From positions 33,993 to 97,992 of the forward strand of contig DATKMK010000094.1 in the NCBI GenBank assembly GCA_035541895.1: a stretch of DNA of 64,000 nucleotides, written 5' to 3'. The DNA is from DATKMK01 sp035541895. GTDB lineage: Bacteria; Desulfobacterota; Binatia; HRBIN30; JACQVA1. Each line of letters begins with the position of its first letter. The stretch's first letter is position 1. Positions 50,856 to 58,969 of this stretch are shown in pieces. Below the pieces are notes generated by a model. It saw only the letters and a list, made by a program, of their open reading frames with translations. It searched no databases and was not told where the DNA came from. The position numbers and the translations under genes are program-made.

Positions 50856-52542
50856 GCGCCACACTCGCCGGCGCGGACTCTTCCGGCGATTCGAAAGTCT
50901 TCACGGTGCGGACGTGGGCGGCATAGTTCGCCACTTCGTCGGCGATTTGCGACGCCGTCCAGCCGAGCGCCGCGCCGATCGTCTGTGCCACCGACTGCAC
51001 GACGGTCAGACCGTTGTCCACGTCGAACAGCATGAGCCGACTGCGTCGTTCGAGAAAGTCGTCGAGACGCATGACCATCTCGCTGCGCAACGCGTACGCG
51101 ATCTCACCGCGCGTGAGTGCAAGCGACGGCTCGCAGCGCTCGCGCAACGTCGGGTCGGCGGCCATCGACTCGATGATAGCGTCGGCTTCGCTGCCGTAGA
51201 GGTTCGCCAGGCGTTCGACGACATCGCGCGGCACCGCCGGGTGGTTCGCCTGCAGCCGGGCCGCATATCCCGCCACGTCATCTCCGGTATCGCCGCCGAC
51301 TAGGCGAGCCGTGTCGCTCTCGCCGCGCGGCGCCGGCGCGCCCATTTGGCCGTGTTCGCGCAGATGCTTTTCCACCATCGCACCGATGCGCTCGGCCATC
51401 CTGCGGAAGGTCGTGAGCTTGCCGCCGGCGATCGAAATCAATCCGCCGGCGTTCACCATGATCTCGTCCTTGCGCGACAGCTCAGTGGGCTTCTTGCCCT
51501 CTTCGTGCAACAGTGGCCGTAAACCGGCCCAGGCGCCCACCACATCGGCGACCGTCAGCGTGGGGACCGAAAACGTTCCGTTGGCCGCATCGAGCAAGTA
51601 GGTCACGTCATCGAGACCAATTCTCGGCTCATCGAGTGGACCAACGTAGTTGGTGTCGGTGGTGCCGATATACACGGTCCCATCGTGCGGTACGCAGAAC
51701 ACCGATCGATTGTCCGACGTCGGCATCACGACGATGCGCGACACCGACAAGCGGGTGTGCGGCACGACAATGTGGATCCCTTTGCTCGGGTGCAGTCGGC
51801 GCGCTTCACCGTGGCCATACAGCAAGCGTACGTCGTCCACCCATGGGCCGGCAGCGTTAACGATCACGCGCGCCTTGACCGCGGCATCCGCACCCGTAAG
51901 CGCATCGCGGATCGTGGCACCCGTCACGCGGCCATTCTCCACAACGAAGCCGCTGACCTCGATGTAGTTGGTCACGACCGCGCCGAGCGCCGCCGCAGAC
52001 TTGATGGTGGCCATCACCAAGCGCGCATCGTCGGTGACGTACTCGTAGTAGAGCCCGGCGCCGTAGAGTCGATCGGCGCGCAGCGATGGCTCGTGCGCGA
52101 GCGCGGCGTTGCGATCGAGCATCCGGTAGCGCTCGTCCTTGCTGACCTTCGCCAAGCGGTCGTACGCCAACAACCCGACGCTGAGCTTGGCGTAGCCGCC
52201 GCGGCTGTGCACCGGCACCAGCATTTGCATCGGCCGCGCCAGGTGCGGCGCCAGGCGGCGCACGACGCGCCGCTCGTTGGCGGCTTCGATGACCAACCCG
52301 ACGTCGCCTTGCGCGAGATAGCGCACGCCGCCGTGAATCAGCTTCGAGGAGCGACTGCTGGTGCCGCAGGCGAAATCGCGACGCTCGACCAACGCGACCG
52401 ACAAGCCGCGCAACGCCGCATCACGCGCGATGCCCGCGCCGGTGATGCCGCCGCCGATCACCAGCAGGTCGAACGTCTCGCGCGCAAGGGTCGCGAGATT
52501 CTGCGTCCGAGTCCGGTGGGAGAATTCGAGCGGGCTGGCCAT
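50848..52542 (-). CDS. glpD: FAD-dependent glycerol-3-phosphate dehydrogenase
   Basis: A 564-residue membrane-associated flavoenzyme oxidising sn-glycerol-3-phosphate to DHAP and passing electrons to quinone. It has the Rossmann motif VIGGGITGAGIARDAALRG near residue 28, the substrate segment SSKLIHGGVRYLAQGD, the VYIGTTDTNY strand, GGKLTTFRRMAE, and the C-terminal helical cap domain (about 400-550). It heads the two-gene minus-strand unit with the alkyl-DHAP-synthase-like gene and is divergent from the HAD gene across 75 bp. In this setting its DHAP may feed ether-lipid backbones rather than glycolysis alone. Confidence 0.93.
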   Translation of the reverse strand: MASPLEFSHRTRTQNLATLARETFDLLVIGGGITGAGIARDAALRGLSVALVERRDFACGTSSRSSKLIHGGVRYLAQGDVGLVIEAANERRVVRRLAPHLARPMQMLVPVHSRGGYAKLSVGLLAYDRLAKVSKDERYRMLDRNAALAHEPSLRADRLYGAGLYYEYVTDDARLVMATIKSAAALGAVVTNYIEVSGFVVENGRVTGATIRDALTGADAAVKARVIVNAAGPWVDDVRLLYGHGEARRLHPSKGIHIVVPHTRLSVSRIVVMPTSDNRSVFCVPHDGTVYIGTTDTNYVGPLDEPRIGLDDVTYLLDAANGTFSVPTLTVADVVGAWAGLRPLLHEEGKKPTELSRKDEIMVNAGGLISIAGGKLTTFRRMAERIGAMVEKHLREHGQMGAPAPRGESDTARLVGGDTGDDVAGYAARLQANHPAVPRDVVERLANLYGSEADAIIESMAADPTLRERCEPSLALTRGEIAYALRSEMVMRLDDFLERRSRLMLFDVDNGLTVVQSVAQTIGAALGWTASQIADEVANYAAHVRTVKTFESPEESAPASVAHA

Positions 52543-52617
52543 ACCGCGCGTGAGAGATCGCGCCCCATTTCCCAGGCTTGACGCAGTTTGTCAACGCGGC
52601 GCCCTCTCTCTGACCGC

Positions 52618-53334
52618 ATGACCGACTTGCGCGGCAGCGGTGCACCGCATACGTTCCGCTCCGTGCGCGAATGCGAGGCGATTGCGTTTGACTTCGGCGG
52701 CACGCTCGATGGGCCGGGCGAGCCGTGGGTCGAGCGGTTTGCGGTGGCGTACCGCGACGCCGGCGTGGACGTTGCGCCCGGCGATTTGCACGAAGCCGCG
52801 GGGTACGGCACACGGCAAGCCTACCACACGGCCGCCGTCGCGAGCTTTTCGCTGCGGGAGACCATCGCCTTTCACGTGAGTTGCCAGTTCGCCCATCTCC
52901 AGATCGAAAATCCGCTCGCGGCCGACCGGATCGGCGCGCGATTTCTCGCGCGCACCGAAGCAGCGCTCGCCGAGAGTCGAGTGGTGCTGACGCGCTTGGC
53001 TGCTCGGCGCCATCTGGCGGTGATCTCGAATTTCTACGGCAACGTCGAGCGGATTCTCGCCGATGCCGGTTTCGCGCCGTTGCTGGCGACGGTGCTCGAC
53101 TCCACCGTCGTGGGCATCAGCAAACCCGATCCTCGGATCTTCACCCTCGCGGCGGAGCGCTTGGGATTCGCTCCGCATGAGGTGCTGTACGTCGGCGACT
53201 CGTTCGAACACGACATCGTGCCGGCGCACACCGCAGGGTTGCGCACCGCCTGGCTCACCGGTCGGTCCGCGGTTGCCAACACTCGATGCGATCTGCGCAT
53301 TGTGCGACTCAGCGATCTCGAACAGTTGATCTGA
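52618..53334 (+). CDS. HAD-superfamily phosphatase
   Basis: A 238-residue haloacid-dehalogenase-type hydrolase from ATG 52618. Motif I is DFGGTLDG, with Gly in place of the second Asp, as in several characterised HAD enzymes. Motif II is VISNFYGN, the motif III Lys is in GISKPDP, and motif IV is YVGDSFEHDI. A helical cap lies at about residues 35-110. It is the first gene of a tight plus-strand run (next ATG directly after its TGA). I infer a sugar- or polyol-phosphate phosphatase acting on an intermediate of the head-group pathway. Confidence 0.85.
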   Translation: MTDLRGSGAPHTFRSVRECEAIAFDFGGTLDGPGEPWVERFAVAYRDAGVDVAPGDLHEAAGYGTRQAYHTAAVASFSLRETIAFHVSCQFAHLQIENPLAADRIGARFLARTEAALAESRVVLTRLAARRHLAVISNFYGNVERILADAGFAPLLATVLDSTVVGISKPDPRIFTLAAERLGFAPHEVLYVGDSFEHDIVPAHTAGLRTAWLTGRSAVANTRCDLRIVRLSDLEQLI

Positions 53335-54042
53335 ATGAAAGCCGCCGTCATCGCCGCCGGGCACGGCGAGCGCCTGCAGCGCGCCGGTGTGCTCGGTCCC
53401 AAACCGCTCGTGCGTGTCGCCGGCGTGCCGCTGATCGAGCACACGCTGAATGCAATTCGCGCGGCGAGACTGCGCGAAGTCGTGTGCATCATCAACGAAG
53501 AATCCGGCGCGGTCGCGGACCATTGCGCTGATGTGCGCGATCTCCGACTGACCTTCGTGCGCCGCACCACCCCGAGTTCGATGGAGAGCCTCTTCACGCT
53601 TGCGCAGCATTTGCGCGACGACGCGTTCTTGCTTCTGACCGTCGACGCCATCGTCGCGCCGGCGGTCGTACGGGATTTCGTGCGCGCTGCGGAAGAGGAC
53701 TGTTCGGGTGCCGACGGCGTGCTCGCACTCAGCACGTTCATCGACGACGAAAAGCCGTTGCGCGTGATTTGTGACGCTGGCGGTCGCGTCACCGCGCTCG
53801 GGTCGACGGTGACCGACAGTCCGCTCGTCACCGCCGGCTTTTATGTTTTTCGCCCAACCATCTTTGCGGAAGTGGCGGCCGCGAGGGCGCAGCAGTTCAC
53901 TGCACTGAGACAATTTCTGGCGCACCTCGTCGCCCGCGGTTACGACCTGCGCGGCGCGCAGGTCGCAAAGAGCGTCGACGTCGATCGACCGGAAGACATT
54001 GCCGTCGCCGAGGCGTTCATTGCCAGCGGGTATCAAGCATGA
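53335..54042 (+). CDS. Nucleotidyltransferase (sugar- or polyol-phosphate type)
   Basis: A 235-residue NTP-transferase of the GT-A/MobA-like fold. The glycine-rich loop is AAGHGERL at residues 7-14, the Lys motif GPKPLVRVAGVPLIEHTLNAI follows, and a TVDAI segment may hold the metal Asp. Relatives activate sugar-1-phosphates, inositol-1-phosphate or phosphocholine as CDP- or UDP- derivatives. It is coupled on both sides (0-bp gap, then a 4-bp overlap). It is the likely activating enzyme for the CDP-alcohol phosphatidyltransferase at 57238, whose own N-terminal nucleotidyltransferase-like domain lacks the loop. Confidence 0.85.
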   Translation: MKAAVIAAGHGERLQRAGVLGPKPLVRVAGVPLIEHTLNAIRAARLREVVCIINEESGAVADHCADVRDLRLTFVRRTTPSSMESLFTLAQHLRDDAFLLLTVDAIVAPAVVRDFVRAAEEDCSGADGVLALSTFIDDEKPLRVICDAGGRVTALGSTVTDSPLVTAGFYVFRPTIFAEVAAARAQQFTALRQFLAHLVARGYDLRGAQVAKSVDVDRPEDIAVAEAFIASGYQA

Positions 54043-54845
54043 GCGAGTTTCTCGGCATCACGCGCGAGCGCATCTTTTCGCCCGGCAAAATCGCGGCCGA
54101 CCGCGCGATTCTCGAAGCCGTCGCCGAGGTGTTGCGCCAGCGCGGCCATGGCGTTCGCGTGGTCAGTGCAGAAGAGACGCTGCCGACGCCGCGACGCGGA
54201 ACAACCGTCTTCACCATGAGCCAGGGCGACGACGCCTTGATCGCGCTGAATCGGTGGGAGGCGCACGGCATCCGGGTCGTCAATTCCGTCGATGCGATTC
54301 GCAACTGCCATCGCCATCGGATGGCGCCACGGCTGCACGACGCCGGCGTGGCGACGCCGGCCACCATCATCGTTGACCGCACCAGCCTCGACGCGTGGCC
54401 GGAGTGGCTTGAACGCGACGGTGCCTGGATCAAGCGCGGCGATGTACACGCGACCGAGCCGGACGACGTCGTGTTCGTCCGCGATGCAGAAGCCGCGCGC
54501 GCCGCACTCGCCGGTTTCCGTCATCGCAGCATCGCCCGGGCTGCCGTCCAGCGCCACGTTCCGGGCACCGTCATCAAGTTCTATGCGACGGTATCGGGGT
54601 TTCTCTGGTGGCGTCCATCGGACGGTGGCGCCATCGCGCTCTCGCCCGATCAAGTGGATGAACTATCCAATTTGGCTCACGCCGGCGCGCGCGCTTTGGG
54701 ACTGGAGGTTTTCGGGGGCGATTGTGTCGTCGACATGACCGAGCGGTTACAATTAATTGACATCAACGACTGGCCTAGCTACGCTTCGTGCCGCGTGGCC
54801 GCGGCGGGGGCAATCGCTACGCATTTGGAAACGCGAACGAATTGA
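54039..54845 (+). CDS. ATP-grasp-like ligase or kinase
   Basis: A 268-residue protein with an ATP-grasp-like arrangement. The N-terminal pre-ATP-grasp region holds GITRERIFSPGKIAADRAIL. The middle has WIKRGDVHATEPDDVVFV (ATP-binding Lys and acidic hinge). The C-terminal metal-binding strand is FGGDCVVDMTERLQLIDIND. It is near RimK or inositol-polyphosphate kinase-like members rather than the large carboxylases, and shorter than most (about 300). It may ligate a carboxylate to the amine made by the following aminotransferase, or phosphorylate a polyol. The identification is by motif pattern only. Confidence 0.65.
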   Translation: MSEFLGITRERIFSPGKIAADRAILEAVAEVLRQRGHGVRVVSAEETLPTPRRGTTVFTMSQGDDALIALNRWEAHGIRVVNSVDAIRNCHRHRMAPRLHDAGVATPATIIVDRTSLDAWPEWLERDGAWIKRGDVHATEPDDVVFVRDAEAARAALAGFRHRSIARAAVQRHVPGTVIKFYATVSGFLWWRPSDGGAIALSPDQVDELSNLAHAGARALGLEVFGGDCVVDMTERLQLIDINDWPSYASCRVAAAGAIATHLETRTN

Positions 54846-54852
54846 GCCACGA

Positions 54853-56208
54853 GTGAAAACCGCCAGTCAACCTGCGCCGATCCCCAACGCGATTCCCGGT
54901 CCGAAATCGCGCGCGCTCTACGCCGCCGAGCAAGAGTTTCTCGCGCCCGGCCTTCAACGCATCGCTCAGCTCTCGGAACTCACGCTCGACAAAGGTCGCG
55001 GGTGCACCCTCGTCGACGTGGACGGGAACGAGTATCTCGACTTCTTCGCCGGCGTCGCGGTGGCGAGTCTGGGGCATTCGCACCCGCGCTTCGTCAAGGC
55101 GCTGACGTATCAAATCGAACGACTCGCCGTCGGCAGCTTCACCTCGGAACCGCGCGTACAGTTGCTCAAGCTGCTCGCGGAACTGGGGCCCGGCGCCATC
55201 AAACGCACACAACTCTACAGCGGCGGCGCCGAGGCGGTCGAAGCCGCGATTCGGTTGGCCAAGGCCTACACGAAGAAACACGAGGTCGTCGGATTTTGGG
55301 GCGGGTTCCACGGCAAGACCGGCGGTGTGATGGGACTCATCGGCGACGAGTGGAAACAGAAGTGGGGTCCACTCGCCAGCGGCACCCACCTGGTGCCGTA
55401 CGCCGACTGCTACCGCTGCCCGTTCAAAATGACCTATCCCGATTGCGGGATGTTTTGCCTCGATTTCATTCGCCAGAGTCTGAAGACGACGACCGCCGGA
55501 ATGATCGCCGCGATTTTGGTCGAGCCGATGCAAGGCACGGCGGGCAACATCATCCCGCCGCCGGAGTTCCTTCCCGGCGTGCGCGAGATCGCGCGCGAGC
55601 ACGCGGCACTGTTAATCGTCGACGAGATGATCACCGGCTTCGGGCGCACCGGAGCGTTGTTCGGCTGCCAACACACCGGCGTGGAGCCCGACGTGATGAC
55701 GATCGGCAAAGGCTTTGGAAACGGCTTCCCGGTGACCGGGCTGATGTCGTCGGACGAGATCACCGCGGCCGAGCCGTTTTCCAAACCGAGCTCGTCGTCG
55801 TCGAGCTACGGGGGGAACCCGCTGGCGGCGACGGCGGCGCTGACGACGGTCGAAACGATTCTCGACGAAGACCTCATCGACAACGCCGAGCGCGTCGGCG
55901 CATTTCTGCTCGCGGAACTCCGTCGGTTGCAGGACAAGTACGAGTTCATCGGCGACGTACGCGGCGCCGGACTGCTGCTGGGTGTGGACTTGGTGAAGAA
56001 CCGCGCGACCAAGGAGCCGCTAGCGCGCGCGGTCTCGGAGGAAGTGTTTCTCGGCGCGTTGCGACGTGGGCTGTTGCTGATGGGATACTTCTCGCGCATT
56101 CGCATCAACCCGCCGCTGATTCTCAGCGAAAGCGAGGCGCGCGACGGCATCGCCATCCTCGACGAAGTGTTCGCCGACATCGCACGCAGCGGGCGCTATC
56201 GACAATGA
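54853..56208 (+). CDS. Class III PLP-dependent aminotransferase
   Basis: A 451-residue fold-type I aminotransferase. The start is GTG 54853, 7 bp after the ATP-grasp stop. Cofactor residues are visible: SGGAEAVEAAIRLA, FWGGFHGKTGG, VDEMITGFGRTG (D257) and the Schiff-base Lys286 in TIGKGFGNGFP. A cysteine cluster (C186-x2-C189-x8-C198-x3-C202) interrupts the small-domain side, as in some aspartate-aminotransferase-family class III members, and may bind a metal. The next start overlaps by 4 bp. I infer transamination of the keto group made by the Gfo/Idh enzyme downstream. Confidence 0.92.
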   Translation: MKTASQPAPIPNAIPGPKSRALYAAEQEFLAPGLQRIAQLSELTLDKGRGCTLVDVDGNEYLDFFAGVAVASLGHSHPRFVKALTYQIERLAVGSFTSEPRVQLLKLLAELGPGAIKRTQLYSGGAEAVEAAIRLAKAYTKKHEVVGFWGGFHGKTGGVMGLIGDEWKQKWGPLASGTHLVPYADCYRCPFKMTYPDCGMFCLDFIRQSLKTTTAGMIAAILVEPMQGTAGNIIPPPEFLPGVREIAREHAALLIVDEMITGFGRTGALFGCQHTGVEPDVMTIGKGFGNGFPVTGLMSSDEITAAEPFSKPSSSSSSYGGNPLAATAALTTVETILDEDLIDNAERVGAFLLAELRRLQDKYEFIGDVRGAGLLLGVDLVKNRATKEPLARAVSEEVFLGALRRGLLLMGYFSRIRINPPLILSESEARDGIAILDEVFADIARSGRYRQ

Positions 56209-57227
56209 CTTCCGCACTCCGGGGGGGGATCATCGGCTTCGGTCACGTCGCCGAGCACGGGCACTTGAACGCGTGGCGCGCGCGCCGTGACATGGACATC
56301 GTGGCGGTAGCGGACCCCGATCCCGAGCGTCAAGCTCGTGCGCGCGCGTTGGTGCCGACGGCGGCGGTCTTTGCCGATCCGCATGCGCTGCTTCGCGACG
56401 CCGCACTCGATTTCGTCGACATCGCCACGCCGCCGGCGTTGCACGCCCCGTTCATCATCGCCGCCGCCGAAGCCGGGCGGCACGTCATCTGCGAGAAGCC
56501 GCTGGCGATTTCGGCCGACGAGTATCGGCGCGTGCGCGATGCGGTGATGCGCGCGAACGTGACGTTGTTCACGGTGCACAACTGGAAGTACTCCGAACCG
56601 TTTCGACGGGTGCGCGCCTTGCTCGACGACGGTGCGATCGGCCGCTTGACCGGCATCGCGTTCGAGACCACGCGCGACGGCTGTGCCGGGAGCGCCGGAA
56701 CCGACTGGCGTATGCGCAGCGCGCTCGCCGGTGGCGGCATCCTCGTCGATCACGGCTGGCATGCGTTCTATTTGATGCTGGGATTGGTCAACGAGCGTCC
56801 GCGCGCGATTCGTGCGGAGCTCGCTCGCCGGCGGTACGTCGCCGCGGACGTCGAGGACAGCGCACAGTGCACGATCGAGTTTCCGTCGCTCACCGGCCGG
56901 CTCGATCTGACCTGGGCGGGACGCGAACGGCGCACGCGCTGGCGCTTGGAGGGCCAGCACGGCCGCATCGAGGTCACCGACGATCGGGTGCTGGTGCGGC
57001 GCAACGGACATTCCGAATCGTTCGTCTGCACGCAATCGTTGTCGGCGGGCTCACATCATCCCGAATGGTTCGGCGCCGTCATCGATGCATTCCGCCGCGA
57101 GATTCTCGACCCGCGCGCCCGCGGCGAGAATCTCGCCGAAGCCGAACAGTGCGTGCAACTGCTGTCGCTGGCGTACGCGTCGAGTGCCAACGCGGCGCGT
57201 GCCGAGCAGCTGCCGGCAGTGGCATGA
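56205..57227 (+). CDS. Gfo/Idh/MocA-family dehydrogenase
   Basis: A 340-residue NAD(P)-dependent oxidoreductase. It has a Rossmann loop GIIGFGHVAEHGHL at residues 8-21, the family motif ICEKPLA near 95, and the C-terminal alpha/beta substrate domain with GGILVDHGWHAFYLML holding catalytic-type His and Asp. Relatives oxidise inositol, glucose-fructose or UDP-sugars. An eight-G run at 56221-56228 is in frame (codons CGG GGG GGG) and is not a frameshift. The pairing with a class III aminotransferase suggests oxidation of a hydroxyl to a ketone before amination, as in aminocyclitol pathways. Confidence 0.9.
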   Translation: MTSALRGGIIGFGHVAEHGHLNAWRARRDMDIVAVADPDPERQARARALVPTAAVFADPHALLRDAALDFVDIATPPALHAPFIIAAAEAGRHVICEKPLAISADEYRRVRDAVMRANVTLFTVHNWKYSEPFRRVRALLDDGAIGRLTGIAFETTRDGCAGSAGTDWRMRSALAGGGILVDHGWHAFYLMLGLVNERPRAIRAELARRRYVAADVEDSAQCTIEFPSLTGRLDLTWAGRERRTRWRLEGQHGRIEVTDDRVLVRRNGHSESFVCTQSLSAGSHHPEWFGAVIDAFRREILDPRARGENLAEAEQCVQLLSLAYASSANAARAEQLPAVA

Positions 57228-57237
57228 TCGATCTTCC

Positions 57238-58437
57238 GTGAACACAGCCCTCATACTGCCGCCGACGGCATCCAGCTTCCGCTCGATCATCGGCTTGCCA
57301 TTGATTCAGCGTACGGCGCTCAGCGCGCTGCGCAGCGGCTTCGAGCGCGTGGTCGTGATTCCCGGCGACGAGGGCGCGCGACTGCGGGCGTTGTTCGATT
57401 CCGACCGGCGGACGCGTTCCGTGGAGCTGGCGACGGAGTCTCCGACGCATTCGGTTCGCGACGGCCAAGTCGCGGTGCTGCCGAGCGACTGCTTGGTGAC
57501 GTCGCGCACGCTCGATCGGGTGTACGATACGCGCGTCAACGAGCATCCGATCGTGTTCGCAGGGGCGAGCGCAGCCGAAAGTGTGGTGCTGTGCCGCGCC
57601 GCAACGCTGGCGCACCTCGCCGGCGTACTCAATGGCGACGCGGTTGCGCGCGCCGAACGAGTTCAGGCGCTCGGCGCGACAACGGCACCGCTGAACGGCG
57701 ATCTCTGCGTCCGGGTGGTGGATGACGGCTCCGCGCGCGCGGCCGAGAGCGGCTTGCTGGCCCAGCTTCGCGCCGACACCACCAGCACCGACGGACCGAT
57801 CGCCCGCGTCGATCGCTTCGTGTCGCAGTGGATCAGCCGCCGGCTGGTGCACACGCCGCTGCGTCCCAACCACATCACTGTGATCGGCACCGGCGTTGGA
57901 CTGTTTGGTGCGTGGTGTCTCGCCCGCGGCACGTACGGCTTCGACGTGCTGGGCGCGTTGTTGTTCGTGTGCGCGACGATCATCGACGGCTGCGACGGCG
58001 AAGTGGCGCGGTTGAAATTTCAAGAAACGGCGTTCGGCAAGCAGTTCGACATCATGACCGACAACATCGTGCACGTGGCGATCTTTATCGGCGTGGGTAT
58101 CGGTCAGTTACGCCGACATCCGGCCGGTCACTACAACACGCTCATCGTTCTGCTGCTCGGCGGCTTCGCGTGTGCTGCTGCCGCTTGTTACTGGTGCTTT
58201 TTGCGACCACCACAAGCCGCGCCGGTCGCGACCGAACCGCCGCAAAGTCGTCGCGGTCGGATCCGCGCCACTGTGCTGCGCGGCTTCGAAGCGCTGATGA
58301 ACCGCGATTTCGCCTACCTGTTGGTCGTGCTAGCCGTCGCGAATCGGCTGCACTGGTTCTTTTGGGGTGCCGCCTTCGGCACCTATGCTTTCGCAGCCGT
58401 ACTCATGTGGGTCTACCGTTGGCGCGACGCGCAGTGA
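57238..58437 (+). CDS. CDP-alcohol phosphatidyltransferase with nucleotidyltransferase-like N-terminus
   Basis: A 399-residue membrane protein from GTG 57238. The C-terminal half carries a perfect CDP-alcohol signature D253-G254-x2-A257-R258-x8-G267-x3-D271-x3-D275, with flanking membrane helices (about six spans). The first 190 residues resemble a nucleotidyltransferase fold (ALILPPTASSFRSIIGLPLI), but the glycine-rich activating loop is missing. This two-part layout is known from bifunctional inositol-1-phosphate cytidylyltransferase/di-myo-inositol-phosphate synthase proteins. Here the active transferase is probably the separate protein at 53335. I infer that it attaches the activated polar group to a lipid acceptor. 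Confidence 0.87.
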   Translation: MNTALILPPTASSFRSIIGLPLIQRTALSALRSGFERVVVIPGDEGARLRALFDSDRRTRSVELATESPTHSVRDGQVAVLPSDCLVTSRTLDRVYDTRVNEHPIVFAGASAAESVVLCRAATLAHLAGVLNGDAVARAERVQALGATTAPLNGDLCVRVVDDGSARAAESGLLAQLRADTTSTDGPIARVDRFVSQWISRRLVHTPLRPNHITVIGTGVGLFGAWCLARGTYGFDVLGALLFVCATIIDGCDGEVARLKFQETAFGKQFDIMTDNIVHVAIFIGVGIGQLRRHPAGHYNTLIVLLLGGFACAAAACYWCFLRPPQAAPVATEPPQSRRGRIRATVLRGFEALMNRDFAYLLVVLAVANRLHWFFWGAAFGTYAFAAVLMWVYRWRDAQ

Positions 58438-58455
58438 GCGCCACACCTCGTCGTT

Positions 58456-58509
58456 TGCGACACGCACGCGAATCCTCCGGCATCTCAGTGTCTGAGATAT
58501 GCGACACGC
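58456..58509. promoter_or_regulatory. Palindrome ATCTCAG-TGT-CTGAGAT framed by direct repeats
   Basis: The palindrome occupies 58482-58498 (7-bp arms, 3-bp centre). TGCGACACGC occurs on either side at 58456-58465 and 58500-58509. The layout resembles a regulator binding region or an excision scar with target duplications. Which is correct cannot be read from one copy. Confidence 0.35.
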
Positions 58510-58594
58510 GGAGCGGTAGGTTTGTGCTGGACGGCTCCCACCGCGCTGGCATGAGGTCTGCACTGATGAAGTGACGTGTACGAAGGGACCCGCG

Positions 58595-58717
58595 ATGATC
58601 ACGCTGACGTGGCTCAAGAGCTGGAAGGCATACGCGGTGCGACGCAACGGCAAAGTGATCGGCTTGGTCTGTTGCAAGATACCGTTGCCGTTCCGCGAGG
58701 TCGTTGAGTTCGCATAG
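58595..58717 (+). CDS. Small hypothetical protein (40 aa)
   Basis: A 40-codon ORF starting ATG 58595 with GAAGGGA eight bases upstream and ending TAG. The product begins MITLTWLKSWKAYAVRRNG and ends in PFREVVEFA, with two adjacent cysteines in the middle. It is basic and slightly hydrophobic. I recognise no family. It lies between lipid genes on the same strand and could be a small membrane-associated protein or a chance frame. Confidence 0.35.
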   Translation: MITLTWLKSWKAYAVRRNGKVIGLVCCKIPLPFREVVEFA

Positions 58718-58782
58718 ATTGCCGATCGGCCACGTCCGCGTCCGAACGCCGAGTGCTCCTCGTAGGTCCGCGCTCCTCCCCC

Positions 58783-58813
58783 GTGGACAGAGTTCCTATC
58801 GGACTCTGTCCAC
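58783..58813. terminator. Perfect 11-bp hairpin upstream of the HpnL-like gene
   Basis: GTGGACAGAGT (58783-58793) pairs perfectly with ACTCTGTCCAC (58803-58813) around a 9-nt loop. A pyrimidine-rich CGCCCTCCCCGC follows rather than a T-run. It may end transcripts from the phosphatidyltransferase unit or regulate the genes downstream. Confidence 0.5.
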
Positions 58814-58969
58814 GCCCTCCCCGCTGCACCGCCAGTGAGATGTGCTAACACGATGAACGACACGACTCGAATCTTGCCGCGGCCCGGCAATCCGTATACG
58901 TGGCAGAGGCCGTCGGGTGCACTGTTGTCCGATGAACGAGAAAGACTGGGTCGGCCGAACCGCGCCGCG

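Larger units (their letters stand above)
58438..58969. other. Intergenic stretch with palindromes and one small ORF
   Basis: This stretch of about 530 bp separates the phosphatidyltransferase from the HpnL-like gene. It contains a 7-bp-arm palindrome flanked by direct repeats, a 40-codon ORF with a plausible ribosome binding site, and a perfect 11-bp hairpin, all annotated separately. The frame from ATG 58853 to 58970 is open and in frame with the HpnL-like gene but has poor coding character. Confidence 0.5.

Noticed and set aside
54757..54852. Longer N-terminus for the aminotransferase starting inside the ATP-grasp gene
   Set aside because: The extension overlaps the ATP-grasp coding end in another frame; GTG 54853 just after its stop is a better start.
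56221..56228. Eight-G run as a frameshift at the start of the Gfo/Idh/MocA gene
   Set aside because: The run is read in frame as CGG GGG GGG and joins an ATGA start to an intact Rossmann loop.
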